A DNA stretch of 64,000 nt from Streptococcus infantis (GTDB lineage: Bacteria > Bacillota > Bacilli > Lactobacillales > Streptococcaceae), in assembly GCF_000960085.1 (NCBI RefSeq), contig NZ_JYGT01000007.1:372001-436000 (forward strand), in the 5' to 3' direction. A program made the translations under genes and the position numbers. A model generated the notes under the pieces. That model had not been told where the DNA came from. It saw only the letters and a program-made list of their open reading frames with translations, and did no database searches. The stretch's first letter is position 1. Every line of letters begins with the position of its first letter. Below are positions 55,327 to 63,544 of the stretch, piece after piece.

Positions 55327-56829
55327 TCATTCATCTAAACGATAAAGAATTTTTTTGTCTGACTGGTTTTCAATAGATCCAAAAATAATACGATCTTTAT
55401 TACTGTCACCATTTTCTTCACCTTTAATAGCAACACCCGCAGGAATAAAATTAATGTAGTTTGATGGAGTAACTGTTTCCCAATTAAACTCTTTCCCAAA
55501 TATTCCAATCCCACTATTATCAGCATTCTTTTTCACATCATGTATTATTCGTTCTGCTGATCTAGAACCTATCCAAGTCAGTACTCCTTTTTCATCAATT
55601 TTTATCCTATTCCCGATACCTTGATTTTCAGGAACTCCCCAAGTTCCAACTACAGTAGAAAAATCTCCTTTTACCAATCCATCAATATTCATAATGTTTT
55701 CATTTTTAACATCAGCAAACTGTTTCATCTCATTTTCTCTAAAAAATACTATTGACGGACTCTCAAAATATTCATCAAAATGATCTGTCAGCGTTAAAAC
55801 ATCTCTGTCTATAACAGATAAACGTGGTACTCCATCTGGTAATTCGAAGATATCATAAAGAAAAGTATTTTTTGTCGCTCCAACAGTCTCTCCAGATTTT
55901 ATAATCTGTATGTTGTCTCCATCAACTCCATCTACCTCTCTGCCAATATCTCCATTAGCGTAAATCGGTATTACCCATTGTTCAGTCTTTTTCCCGAAAT
56001 CACCAGCTATAATACCATCATGTACGGAAGAAAATTCAATGACTCCACGTCTTGTACTTCCATTAAAAACCGACTCACCTCTACCTTCCGAATATACTTT
56101 AAATGAATGCCCATCAGGATTTCTCCAATTACCAGCAATTGAAGAGAAATTACGATTTTTGATTTCATCAATATTAAGATTTGATTTAATTGGTGTAGGT
56201 TGTTCATTCATTTCATTTTTTCTATGAAAAACAGTATAATTAATTGCATTTGGTCTTCCATAACCTTTTTCCTTAGGTTTTTCATTTTTCTGAAAAACCA
56301 GAGTGTCTTTTGTTATTTTTTTCGGTATATCATATTTGATAACATTCTCATTCTCTCTTGAAAAGTCAAATCCTACTTCATCTCGGTTGAACTCTGATTT
56401 TCCTTGGAAAAAATATAAATTTCTATCAGATTTACTATATTCTTGCTCTCGACCCATTTGGCCACCTGCATATAGATTACGTTCTTTTCCTTCAACTATA
56501 CCTTTTACGTTCATGACTAAATAGCCTTTATCAAAAGTATTGTCATTTGCAACAACTAAACTTCCCTTATTTTGTAATTCTTTATTATTATTAAATACTT
56601 TAGCATTTCCCTCCTTATCAATTGTCAAAATCATTTGATTTTCATTTTTCCCCACTTCACTGTACCACGTACCAGATAATGTTTCAAAATTCCCTGATAC
56701 AATATCAGATTTACTTAATTCCTTATTTACTGATTCAATTTCTACAAATGAATCCTTTGAATCTTTAGAATAGCAACCTGATATAATTACCACTGATAGT
56801 ATACTTAAAAAAATTTTGACAAGTTTCAT
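55327..56829 (-). CDS. Lipoprotein with three DUF6287-like modules
   Basis: The 500-residue surface lipoprotein has a signal peptide ending at lipobox IISGC (Cys19). Three repeats begin GNFETLSGTW (about 46), RNFSSIAGNW (about 232) and GDFSTVVGTW (about 385), each followed by a beta-rich stretch with an IDKEG/IDEKG-type turn and a later FxRxNEM-like sequence. This matches the small streptococcal DUF6287 module. Function is unknown; surface location and element residence suggest host-interaction or exclusion cargo (inference). It is terminated separately from the sigma-like gene. Confidence 0.75.
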   Translation of the reverse strand: MKLVKIFLSILSVVIISGCYSKDSKDSFVEIESVNKELSKSDIVSGNFETLSGTWYSEVGKNENQMILTIDKEGNAKVFNNNKELQNKGSLVVANDNTFDKGYLVMNVKGIVEGKERNLYAGGQMGREQEYSKSDRNLYFFQGKSEFNRDEVGFDFSRENENVIKYDIPKKITKDTLVFQKNEKPKEKGYGRPNAINYTVFHRKNEMNEQPTPIKSNLNIDEIKNRNFSSIAGNWRNPDGHSFKVYSEGRGESVFNGSTRRGVIEFSSVHDGIIAGDFGKKTEQWVIPIYANGDIGREVDGVDGDNIQIIKSGETVGATKNTFLYDIFELPDGVPRLSVIDRDVLTLTDHFDEYFESPSIVFFRENEMKQFADVKNENIMNIDGLVKGDFSTVVGTWGVPENQGIGNRIKIDEKGVLTWIGSRSAERIIHDVKKNADNSGIGIFGKEFNWETVTPSNYINFIPAGVAIKGEENGDSNKDRIIFGSIENQSDKKILYRLDE

Positions 56830-56832
56830 ATT

Positions 56833-57270
56833 CTATTCTCCTAAAAAATTATTAAATTCATCTTTTGACATATACTGAGGGCTAGGCATTTTAGGTATTC
56901 CTTCAATACCTTCAATAATCTTTGAAACAACTTCTAAGGCAATCCAATTAAAATTGGTCTGCTTTTCAATTTCTTCATTCATATTTCTCCACTCTGTTGG
57001 AACCATATACGAGGGATCTTCTGGGAGTTTCGGATAGGTTCCTTTTTCAATAATTTTAGAAAGAAAGCCGTATTCTCCATTCGGCAATGTTAGTAACACA
57101 TAACCAACATTTCTCTGGTACAAGTCCGATTCTGTCGTAAATAAAACTTTTCCACCATTATTTTTTGCAAAATAATAATGAGCTTCTAAGCTACCTAACT
57201 GAGAATATTTCTTCTCACCATTTCCCATGTCCCACTCTTGTAATTTATACACAACTATTTCTTCTGTCAT
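56833..57270 (-). CDS. Unrecognised 145-residue element protein
   Basis: The acidic soluble protein has no signal peptide, starts MTEEIVVYKLQEWDMGNG and ends FNNFLGE. It contains a beta-rich NVGYVLLTLPNGEYGFLSKI section. It lies 3 nt before the lipoprotein gene, so the two are one operon, and it could be a chaperone or partner of the lipoprotein. It starts from the control region shared with the divergent XRE gene. Confidence 0.6.
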   Translation of the reverse strand: MTEEIVVYKLQEWDMGNGEKKYSQLGSLEAHYYFAKNNGGKVLFTTESDLYQRNVGYVLLTLPNGEYGFLSKIIEKGTYPKLPEDPSYMVPTEWRNMNEEIEKQTNFNWIALEVVSKIIEGIEGIPKMPSPQYMSKDEFNNFLGE

Positions 57271-57291
57271 ATTACGACTCCAATTGTATTG

Positions 57292-57362
57292 TTTTTTATC
57301 TATTTTAACACAAAATTGTATGGTTTGCTATCCTTCATTGTCTTTTTAGATAGTTAATTGTA
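57292..57362. promoter_or_regulatory. Phased AATTGTA repeats, probable XRE operators
   Basis: AATTGTA occurs at 57292, 57314 and 57356, that is 22 and 42 bp apart, close to two and four helical turns. The repeats lie between the divergent 145-residue gene and the XRE gene. An inverted pair CTATCCTT (57328-57335) / AAGGATAG (57379-57386) overlaps the same region. Confidence 0.5.
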
Positions 57363-57414
57363 CTTAAAAAATCATATAAAGGATAGTAGAATAATACAAA
57401 AGAGGAAATTACGG

Positions 57415-57747
57415 ATGGAAGCTAATCAATTACAAAAATACATAGCAGTACGTATAAGAGAATGTAGAAAAGAACAGAATCTTAGCCAAGAACAATTATC
57501 CAATCAAGCAGGGCTAGGTGTTAAAGCAATACAAAACATTGAGAATATGAAATATGATTTTAAAATACACACACTTGAAAAAGTGCTTACTGCTTTAGGA
57601 CTGACCGTAGAAGACTTCTTTAATTTTCCACTCTCAAATAATTACGTCCCTATAACTACATTGATTGATAACATCTCAGATTTATCTCACACAAAAAAAT
57701 TAAAAATAATTTCTTTGTTCAATGAAATTGTCAAAAATATAGATTAA
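57415..57747 (+). CDS. XRE-family transcription regulator
   Basis: The 110-residue regulator has an N-terminal HTH_3 domain (about 10-65, IRECRKEQNLSQEQLSNQAGLGVKAIQNIENM) and a short C-terminal helical part. It is the only rightward gene of the element, opposed to the lipoprotein operon, the position of a lysogeny-type repressor. I choose the ATG with GAGGA 9 nt upstream rather than one 57 nt earlier. Confidence 0.85.
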   Translation: MEANQLQKYIAVRIRECRKEQNLSQEQLSNQAGLGVKAIQNIENMKYDFKIHTLEKVLTALGLTVEDFFNFPLSNNYVPITTLIDNISDLSHTKKLKIISLFNEIVKNID

Positions 57748-57748
57748 A

Positions 57749-57777
57749 AGAGGAACTCTCAATGAATTCCTCTTTTT
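57749..57777 (+). terminator. Terminator of the XRE gene
   Basis: AGAGGAA / TTCCTCT hairpin with TTTTT tail directly after the stop. Confidence 0.85.
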
Positions 57778-57797
57778 GTATGCTACTTTAACTTTCC

Positions 57798-57818
57798 TTT
57801 GGTTAGTTTTATGGTTAA
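57798..57818 (+). repeat. Right integrase arm-type repeat
   Basis: TTGGTTAGTTTTATGGTTA matches the left-end unit at 18 of 19 positions in the same orientation. Confidence 0.65.
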
Positions 57819-57871
57819 TTTATACCTTAATAATGTCAAGAGTCCTTAAACTGTACTCCAAACACTCTAGA

Positions 57872-57887
57872 TATGTGTATCAAAAAT
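57872..57887 (+). repeat. Right 16-bp attachment repeat (attR core)
   Basis: TATGTGTATCAAAAAT is the second copy of the tatD core. It directly abuts the orphaned native tatD ATG at 57888-57890 on the minus strand. Confidence 0.85.
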
Positions 57888-57927
57888 CATTTATATTCCC
57901 TCGTTTTTTCTACCTTCTATTATACCA
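57888..57927 (-). promoter_or_regulatory. Orphaned native tatD promoter, ribosome site and ATG
   Basis: On the minus strand TTGGTATAAT (TATAAT at 57919-57924) is an extended -10 box, followed by GAGGG and, 7 nt later, ATG. Translation now gives Met-Ile-Phe-Asp-Thr-His-Ile and then TAG inside the element. Confidence 0.8.
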
Positions 57928-57981
57928 AAAAACTAGTCGCATCCTTATAGGAAAAAATATTTTAAAATCACTCACTTTTTC

Positions 57982-58010
57982 TTGACGACTTATTTTCATA
58001 GCAGTATAAT
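57982..58010 (+). promoter_or_regulatory. kimA promoter
   Basis: TTGACG (57982-57987), a 17-nt spacer and TATAAT (58005-58010), diverging from the native tatD promoter. Confidence 0.85.
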
Positions 58011-58044
58011 AACTCTTGTTGAAAATTTCAGAAAAGGAAAGAAA

Positions 58045-59889
58045 ATGTTTACAAAACTAAAATATACCTTTATTGGTCGTCCTCTTAAGTCCTTAACTGA
58101 AGGCGAGGGAGGACTACTTGGAAAAACACAAGCACTTGCAATGCTCTCAAGCGATGCCCTTTCATCTATCGCCTATGGACCTGAGCAGGTCGTCCTTGTC
58201 TTGGCTAGTCTTTCTCCCCTCGCTATTTGGTGGAGTCTTCCTATCGGCATTTTTGTCCTCTTGCTATTAGCTAGCTTGACTATATCTTATCGACAAATCA
58301 TCCATGCCTACCCTCAAGGTGGAGGTGCATATATGGTTACTCGAGAAAACCTCTCCCCTGAGTTAGGTTTGATTGCTGGGGGAAGCCTGCTTGTTGACTA
58401 TATGCTAACAGTAGCCGTATCCGTGGCTGCAGGGGCTGATGCGATCACAGCAGCACTTCCTGCCCTTCACCCTTACAACCTCCACATCTCCATTTTTCTA
58501 GTATGTTTGCTCATGCTTTTGAATCTGCGAGGCTTGAAGGAATCTGCTAGTTCTCTGATGATTCCTGTCTACCTCTTTATCTTTAGTACGGTCTTCCTCT
58601 TATTGTTTGGTCTCTTCCAGCTATTGACAGGTTCTCTCAGCTATCATGCAACTTCCGCAATTGGTCAAACTGTCCCAAGTCTCTCAATCGTCCTGATTTT
58701 AAGAGCCTTTACTAGCGGTTCAGCTTCATTAACCGGGGTTGAAGCCATCTCAAATGCTGTTCCATTTTTCAAGACTCCCAAAGAAAAGAACGCAGCTCAA
58801 ACACTGACCATCATGTCTCTGATTCTTGGATTTCTCTTTGCTGGAATTACCTTCCTTAACTACTGGATGGGGATTACTCCTCAACACGGAGAAACAATCC
58901 TCTCACAAATGGCTAAAGGAATTTTAGGGGATTCAGCTCTCGGTCAGATTGTTTATTATCTCTTCCAATTTTCAACTGCCCTAATCCTAGCCGTCGCTGC
59001 AAATACTGGTTTTTCGGCCTTCCCTATGTTAGCTTACAATATGGCCAAGAACAAGTATATGCCCCATCTCTTTATGGAGAAGGGAGATCGCTTAGGATAC
59101 TCAAACGGGATTCTAACCTTGGCCTTTGGCGCTATGATTCTTCTGCTCATTTTTAACGGAAATACGGAACGCTTGATTCCTCTTTATACTATTGGAGTTT
59201 TCGTACCTTTTGCACTTTCTCAAACAGGGATGATTCGCCATTGGAAAAAAGAAAAAGGTTCTCATTTCTTAAAATCTGCCTTTGCTAACATCCTCGGTGC
59301 TATCATTTGTTACGCTATCGTTCTTATCCTACTCTTCTTCAGACTTGGAGATATCTGGCCATTCTTCCCAATTATCCTAGTCTTAACCTTCCTCTTTTTG
59401 TCTATCCACAGTCATTACCAAAAGGTGGCCAAACAACTTCGACTTTATGAAGGAATTCAAAAGAAAACCTACGATGGTAATGTCGTCCTTGTCTTAGTAG
59501 GAAATGTTACTCGAGTCAGCGTTGGAGCGATTAACTACGCTCAAAGTATTGGAGATGAGGTTTTGGCCATGCACATTTCCACCAAAGAAACTGAAGCAAA
59601 AGACCAAGAAATCCTCCAAGAATTTGCCGACTACTTCCCAAATATCACTCTCAAAAATATTACTACTAGCTATCGCGATATCATCACACCTACAGTTCGA
59701 TATGTTCGAAAAATCTCTCAAGAAGCCAAGAAAAAGAACTACACAGTTACAGTTCTAGTACCCCAATTTATCCCTAACAAACCTTGGCAAAATATCCTCC
59801 ACAATCAAATGAGCCTCAAATTAAAATATGCTCTCAGATGGCACGAAGATGTCGTCGTTGCTAGCTACTCTTATCATTTGAAAGAATAA
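58045..59889 (+). CDS. kimA: KimA-type potassium importer (KUP/APC family)
   Basis: The 614-residue protein has a 12-helix APC-fold membrane domain (about 30-465) and a soluble C-terminal domain (about 475-614). The N-terminal FIGRPLKS and the stretch QALAMLSSDALSSIAYGPEQ, the SYRQIIHAYPQGGGAYMV loop and GGSLLVDYMLTVAVSVAAG match Bacillus KimA closely. It imports K+ with protons and is inhibited by c-di-AMP in Bacillus. The ATG after AAAGGA is chosen; a longer frame would begin inside the promoter. It could be annotated generically as an amino-acid permease. Confidence 0.85.
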   Translation: MFTKLKYTFIGRPLKSLTEGEGGLLGKTQALAMLSSDALSSIAYGPEQVVLVLASLSPLAIWWSLPIGIFVLLLLASLTISYRQIIHAYPQGGGAYMVTRENLSPELGLIAGGSLLVDYMLTVAVSVAAGADAITAALPALHPYNLHISIFLVCLLMLLNLRGLKESASSLMIPVYLFIFSTVFLLLFGLFQLLTGSLSYHATSAIGQTVPSLSIVLILRAFTSGSASLTGVEAISNAVPFFKTPKEKNAAQTLTIMSLILGFLFAGITFLNYWMGITPQHGETILSQMAKGILGDSALGQIVYYLFQFSTALILAVAANTGFSAFPMLAYNMAKNKYMPHLFMEKGDRLGYSNGILTLAFGAMILLLIFNGNTERLIPLYTIGVFVPFALSQTGMIRHWKKEKGSHFLKSAFANILGAIICYAIVLILLFFRLGDIWPFFPIILVLTFLFLSIHSHYQKVAKQLRLYEGIQKKTYDGNVVLVLVGNVTRVSVGAINYAQSIGDEVLAMHISTKETEAKDQEILQEFADYFPNITLKNITTSYRDIITPTVRYVRKISQEAKKKNYTVTVLVPQFIPNKPWQNILHNQMSLKLKYALRWHEDVVVASYSYHLKE

Positions 59890-59891
59890 AG

Positions 59892-59937
59892 AAAAGCTCA
59901 AAATCAGAGAATTGATCTTCTGATTTTGAGCTTTTTT
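59892..59937 (+). terminator. kimA terminator
   Basis: Long stem AAAGCTCAAAATCAGA / TCTGATTTTGAGCTTT with TTTTTT tail. Confidence 0.9.
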
Positions 59938-60019
59938 CTATTGATCATCTTTCCATGCAATCTTCTACAGTTTTCAGATTACATCAATTGCTATAGAAGT
60001 TTCTCTCTTTTAGATAAAC

Positions 60020-60053
60020 AGAAAAGTCAGTAGGCTCGAGTTCCTACTGACTT
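60020..60053 (-). terminator. rpmH terminator
   Basis: AAGTCAGTAGG / CCTACTGACTT hairpin with TTTTC on the minus strand. Confidence 0.85.
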
Positions 60054-60073
60054 CTTTGTTTCATTTGTTTGGA

Positions 60074-60208
60074 TTATGCAGCCAAAACTTTGCGTCCTTT
60101 GCGACGACGAGCTGCCAATACGCGACGACCGTTTTTAGTTGACATACGGTTACGGAATCCGTGTTTGCGCGCACGACGAAGTTTACTTGGTTGATAAGTA
60201 CGTTTCAC
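60074..60208 (-). CDS. rpmH: 50S ribosomal protein L34
   Basis: The 44-residue, very basic protein begins [19 protein letters not shown] and ends [11 protein letters not shown], the standard L34 sequence. Translation starts at GTG with AGGAGG 9 nt upstream. A consensus promoter precedes and a terminator follows. Unlike in many bacteria, it is not next to rnpA and dnaA here. Confidence 0.97.
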
Positions 60209-60282
60209 GATGAATACCTCCTCATAGATTTTGTATTCGTTTAGCCGGCTATAAAGTGATCAGTTACTAAACATACTTTACT

Positions 60283-60311
60283 ATTCTATCTGATTCTTAC
60301 TTATTTGTCAA
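60283..60311 (-). promoter_or_regulatory. rpmH promoter
   Basis: TTGACA (60306-60311), a 17-nt spacer and TAGAAT (60283-60288) on the minus strand, giving a leader of about 65-70 nt. Confidence 0.85.
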
Positions 60312-60352
60312 TAGCTCTGACAAATGTTTCCAGCTTTTTTGCTATGAAAGCC

Positions 60353-61567
60353 TTATCTACGATACTGCTTCAAGAAACGAGTCATCTTCTCTTGGATTTG
60401 TGCCAACTCATCGACACGTGGTAGATAAACAATACGGAAGTGATCTGGTTCTTTCCAGTTAAAGCCACGCCCATGTACTAAAAGCACCTTTTCTTGTTTC
60501 AAGAAATTAAGGACAAACTGTTCATCATCGTCGATACGGTACATATTACGATCAATTTTAGGGAAGATATAAAGACCTGCTTTTGGTTTAACAGCAGACA
60601 AACCAGGAATATCTTGAATCGCATTATAAATAAAGTTTCTTTGCTCATAGATGCGACCACCTGGTAAGAGCAATTCATCCACCGACTGATGACCACCAAG
60701 GGAGGTTTGAACTACCTGCTGGGCAAGTACATTCGAACAGAGGCGCATATTTGAAAGCATATTGAGACCTTCAATGTAGCCTTTTACGTGATGTTTAGGT
60801 CCAGACAAGACCATCCATCCTACACGGAATCCAGCGATACGGTGAGATTTAGACAAACCATTCATGCTGACACAGAAAAGGTCTGGAGCCAAACTTGCTA
60901 CTGGTGTGTGGACATTGCCATCCATAACCATACGGTCGTAGATTTCATCTGCAAAGATAATCAAGTCATTTTGACGAGCAATCTCAATGATATCTAGCAA
61001 GAGTTCTTTGGGATAAAGAGCCCCAGTTGGATTATTTGGATTGATCAACACAATAGCCTTGGTATTTGAACTAATCTTAGACTTGATATCATCTAGATCT
61101 GGATACCATTCAGCTTCTTCATCACAGAGGTAGTGTACGGCATTTCCTCCAGCCAAGCTAACCGCTGCTGTCCAAAGAGGATAGTCAGGCATAGGAACCA
61201 AAACTTCATCGCCGTTATCCAAAAGCCCCTGCATAGACATAACAATTAGCTCACTAACCCCATTTCCAAGGTAGATATCATCGATACCTACATTAGGGAA
61301 ATTTTTTAGTTGGCAATATTGCATAATCGCTTTACGAGCTGAAAAGATTCCTTTTGAATCTGAATAACCTTCGCTATCTCGCGCATTCATAATTAGGTCA
61401 TGAATGACCTCATCTGGAGCTGTAAAGCCAAACTCAGCTGGGTTCCCTGTGTTCAAACGAAGAATTTTTTCTCCATTTGCGCGCATGCGCATAGCTTCTT
61501 CCAAAACTGGACCACGAATATCATAAGCCACATGCTCTAATTTGATTGATTTGTTAAATTCTTTCAT
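60353..61567 (-). CDS. alaT: Alanine-type PLP aminotransferase (AlaT)
   Basis: The 404-residue class I aminotransferase has LRLNTGNPAEFGF, GNGVSELIVMSMQGLL, INPNNPTGA, FADEIYDRM and the PLP-Lys motif SMNGLSKSHRIAGFRVGW. This set matches AlaT/YugH-type alanine:pyruvate transaminases. It lies downstream of a candidate RNA gene whose terminator separates them. Confidence 0.9.
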   Translation of the reverse strand: MKEFNKSIKLEHVAYDIRGPVLEEAMRMRANGEKILRLNTGNPAEFGFTAPDEVIHDLIMNARDSEGYSDSKGIFSARKAIMQYCQLKNFPNVGIDDIYLGNGVSELIVMSMQGLLDNGDEVLVPMPDYPLWTAAVSLAGGNAVHYLCDEEAEWYPDLDDIKSKISSNTKAIVLINPNNPTGALYPKELLLDIIEIARQNDLIIFADEIYDRMVMDGNVHTPVASLAPDLFCVSMNGLSKSHRIAGFRVGWMVLSGPKHHVKGYIEGLNMLSNMRLCSNVLAQQVVQTSLGGHQSVDELLLPGGRIYEQRNFIYNAIQDIPGLSAVKPKAGLYIFPKIDRNMYRIDDDEQFVLNFLKQEKVLLVHGRGFNWKEPDHFRIVYLPRVDELAQIQEKMTRFLKQYRR

Positions 61568-61645
61568 TTAAGTTCCTCTATTCATCAGGATAGTTAATAT
61601 TATACCACTCCAAAACAAAATCGTAAATTGCCTAGTACTATTCCA

Positions 61646-61671
61646 CAAAAAAACCTTGCTTAACGCAAGGT
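61646..61671 (-). terminator. Terminator of the candidate RNA upstream of alaT
   Basis: ACCTTGC / GCAAGGT with a 5-nt loop and a TTTTTTT run on the minus strand. No protein gene precedes it on that strand. Confidence 0.8.
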
Positions 61672-61954
61672 AACAGGACAAATCCGATTTCTTTCTATTT
61701 TTGGAGAAGAAAGAGTTGATAGGTTCTCTAAAAAGCTGGACAAATTGGACCAAAATCTTTTTAGAGAAACTCTGGTGATCGAAAACAAAGTCATTGTAAG
61801 GGTTGGTAACTGCATGAACAAAAGAATTTCTGCTTCTATTCAGCAAAACGCAAAGAAAAAATAAGTAGACTGACCAACATTAGGAATAATATTAGACTAA
61901 GCCGAGTCTAGCTGTAAAAATACCATCTCACTAACTTATTTCCTTGCCCTGTCA
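61646..61954 (-). ncRNA. Candidate ~310-nt structured non-coding RNA
   Basis: The 470-bp gap between gltX and alaT holds a complete transcription unit without a credible protein frame: a consensus promoter (61961-61989) and a strong terminator (61646-61671). Inside are a perfect 12-bp stem TTCTCTAAAAAG / CTTTTTAGAGAA (61724-61735 with 61757-61768), and a TAGACT / AGTCTA hairpin near the 5' end. I do not match it to RNase P, tmRNA, SRP or 6S RNA. A 92-codon frame here starts at TTG without a ribosome site and reads through the terminator, so it is not a gene. Confidence 0.55.
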
Positions 61955-61960
61955 ATTCAT

Positions 61961-61989
61961 ATTATACACTAAAATCTTTGCATTTTCAA
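61961..61989 (-). promoter_or_regulatory. Promoter of the candidate RNA
   Basis: TTGAAA (61984-61989), a 17-nt spacer ending GTG and TATAAT (61961-61966). Confidence 0.8.
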
Positions 61990-62003
61990 ACAGGTATACA
62001 TAT

Positions 62004-62032
62004 AAAAAGAACTCAATATTTGAGTTCTTTTT
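62004..62032 (-). terminator. gltX terminator
   Basis: AAAAAGAACTCAA / TTGAGTTCTTTTT hairpin just after the gltX stop. Confidence 0.9.
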
Positions 62033-62037
62033 ATCTA

Positions 62038-63498
62038 CTATTTTGTAATTTCAGCCAACATTTTTTCAATGTGTTGGATTGATTTTTCACGTCCAAGCAA
62101 GTAGATGGTATCTGGCAATTCAGGACCATGCATTTCTCCTGAAACGGCGATACGGATTGGCATGAAGAGATTTTTCCCTTTGATACCAGTTTCCTTTTGA
62201 ACTGCTTTGATTTGTGGGAAGATATTTTCTACCACAAACTCATCGTCTGACATGGCTTCGAGCTTGGCTTTGAAGGCTTCAAGTACAGTCGGAACAGTTT
62301 CACCAGCCATGACTTCTCGCTCAGCTTCTGTCAATTCTGGGAAGTCTGAGAAGAAGAGATCCGTCAATGGAACGATTTCGTCAACTGACTTCATTTGTGG
62401 TTTGTAGAGCTCCACCAATTTTTTAGCCTTGTCTGTCAAACGTCCTGCTTCTTCGAGGAATGGTTTGGCCATTTCAAAGATAGTCTCAAGATCCGCATTC
62501 TTGATGTACTCATTGCTCATCCAGTCCATTTTCTTTTGGTCGAAAGCAGCTGGAGACTTGCTGAGACGGTTTTCATCAAAGAGCTTGATCAGTTCTTCGC
62601 GAGAGAAGATTTCGTCTTCCCCACCAGGATTCCAACCAAGCAGAGCGATAAAGTTAAAGACTGCTTCTGGAAGGTAACCTTTCTTACGGTAATCTTCGAT
62701 AAATTGAAGGGTGTTGGTATCACGTTTAGACAACTTCTTACCAGTTTCAGAGTTGATGATCAAGGTCATGTGACCAAATTCTGGTGCTTCCCATCCAAGC
62801 GCTTCATAAACCATGAGCTGTTTTGGTGTGTTAGCAATGTGGTCGTCTCCACGGATAACGTGAGAAATTTGCATATCGTGGTCATCAATCACAACGGCAA
62901 AGTTGTATGTTGGATAACCATCTTTCTTTTGGATAACCCAGTCCCCACCGATATTGCCACCTTCAAATTCGATATCACCTTTGACCATATCATGCCACTT
63001 ATAGATACCAGATTCATTAACTGCCAAACGAACCGTTGGGATGATACCTGCTGCTTCACGTTCTGCGATGTAAGCCGCTTTTTCCTCTTCACTCATGCCA
63101 AGGTATTCATTGATATAGCGAGGTGTTTCACCTGCTGCTTCTTGGCGTTCACGCTCTGCTACCAACTCTTCTTCTGTAACGTAAGATTTGTAGGCTTTTC
63201 CTTCGGCTAGCAATTGGTCGATGTATTTTTGATAGAGTTCCAAACGCTCAGATTGGCGATAGTTCTCATGAGTCTCTGGACTTTCATCCCAGTCCATGCC
63301 CAACCAACGAAGGTTTTCAAGCTGAGAGCGTTCACCGTCTTCGACGTGGCGCTTGCGGTCAGTATCTTCGATACGGATGATAAAAGTTCCACCATGGTGG
63401 CGTGCATACAAGTAGTTAAACAATGCTGTACGGGCATTTCCGATGTGTAGTAGTCCTGTTGGACTTGGTGCATAACGCACACGAATATCTTTTGACAT
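62038..63498 (-). CDS. gltX: Glutamyl-tRNA synthetase
   Basis: The 486-residue class I synthetase has the HIGH box as [15 protein letters not shown], the KMSKS box as KKLSKRD, and [32 protein letters not shown] and [15 protein letters not shown]. In Gram-positives it also charges tRNA-Gln for transamidation. It is a single gene with its own promoter and terminator. Confidence 0.96.
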   Translation of the reverse strand: MSKDIRVRYAPSPTGLLHIGNARTALFNYLYARHHGGTFIIRIEDTDRKRHVEDGERSQLENLRWLGMDWDESPETHENYRQSERLELYQKYIDQLLAEGKAYKSYVTEEELVAERERQEAAGETPRYINEYLGMSEEEKAAYIAEREAAGIIPTVRLAVNESGIYKWHDMVKGDIEFEGGNIGGDWVIQKKDGYPTYNFAVVIDDHDMQISHVIRGDDHIANTPKQLMVYEALGWEAPEFGHMTLIINSETGKKLSKRDTNTLQFIEDYRKKGYLPEAVFNFIALLGWNPGGEDEIFSREELIKLFDENRLSKSPAAFDQKKMDWMSNEYIKNADLETIFEMAKPFLEEAGRLTDKAKKLVELYKPQMKSVDEIVPLTDLFFSDFPELTEAEREVMAGETVPTVLEAFKAKLEAMSDDEFVVENIFPQIKAVQKETGIKGKNLFMPIRIAVSGEMHGPELPDTIYLLGREKSIQHIEKMLAEITK

Positions 63499-63544
63499 AG
63501 CTTCTCCTATAAAGTCTCTAGGCGTCTGCCTTTTTGCTCTCTAT

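Larger units (their letters stand above)
50926..57887. mobile_element. 6.9-kb integrative element at the 5' end of tatD
   Basis: The element lies between two copies of TATGTGTATCAAAAAT. It encodes, from left to right, a tyrosine integrase (interrupted), an excisionase-like protein, HUH Rep, a long hairpin origin, two unknown proteins (one DUF961-like), a sigma-like regulator, a lipoprotein, an unknown 145-residue protein and an XRE regulator on the other strand. Integrase arm-type repeats lie at both ends. There is no terminase, capsid, FtsK/TcpA coupling or MobT gene, so it is neither a prophage nor a self-transmissible ICE; it might be mobilised in trans. Confidence 0.85.

Noticed and set aside
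55130..55345. A 71-codon rightward frame between the sigma-like and lipoprotein genes
   Set aside because: It crosses the lipoprotein terminator and has no homology-like features or convincing ribosome site.
61568..61846. A 92-codon leftward frame upstream of alaT
   Set aside because: It starts at TTG without a ribosome site, runs straight through a strong terminator and ends at the alaT start. The interval is better explained as an RNA gene.
62395..63210. A 271-codon rightward frame inside gltX
   Set aside because: It is the antisense shadow of gltX, with Phe/Cys-rich composition typical of a reversed coding frame and no ribosome site.
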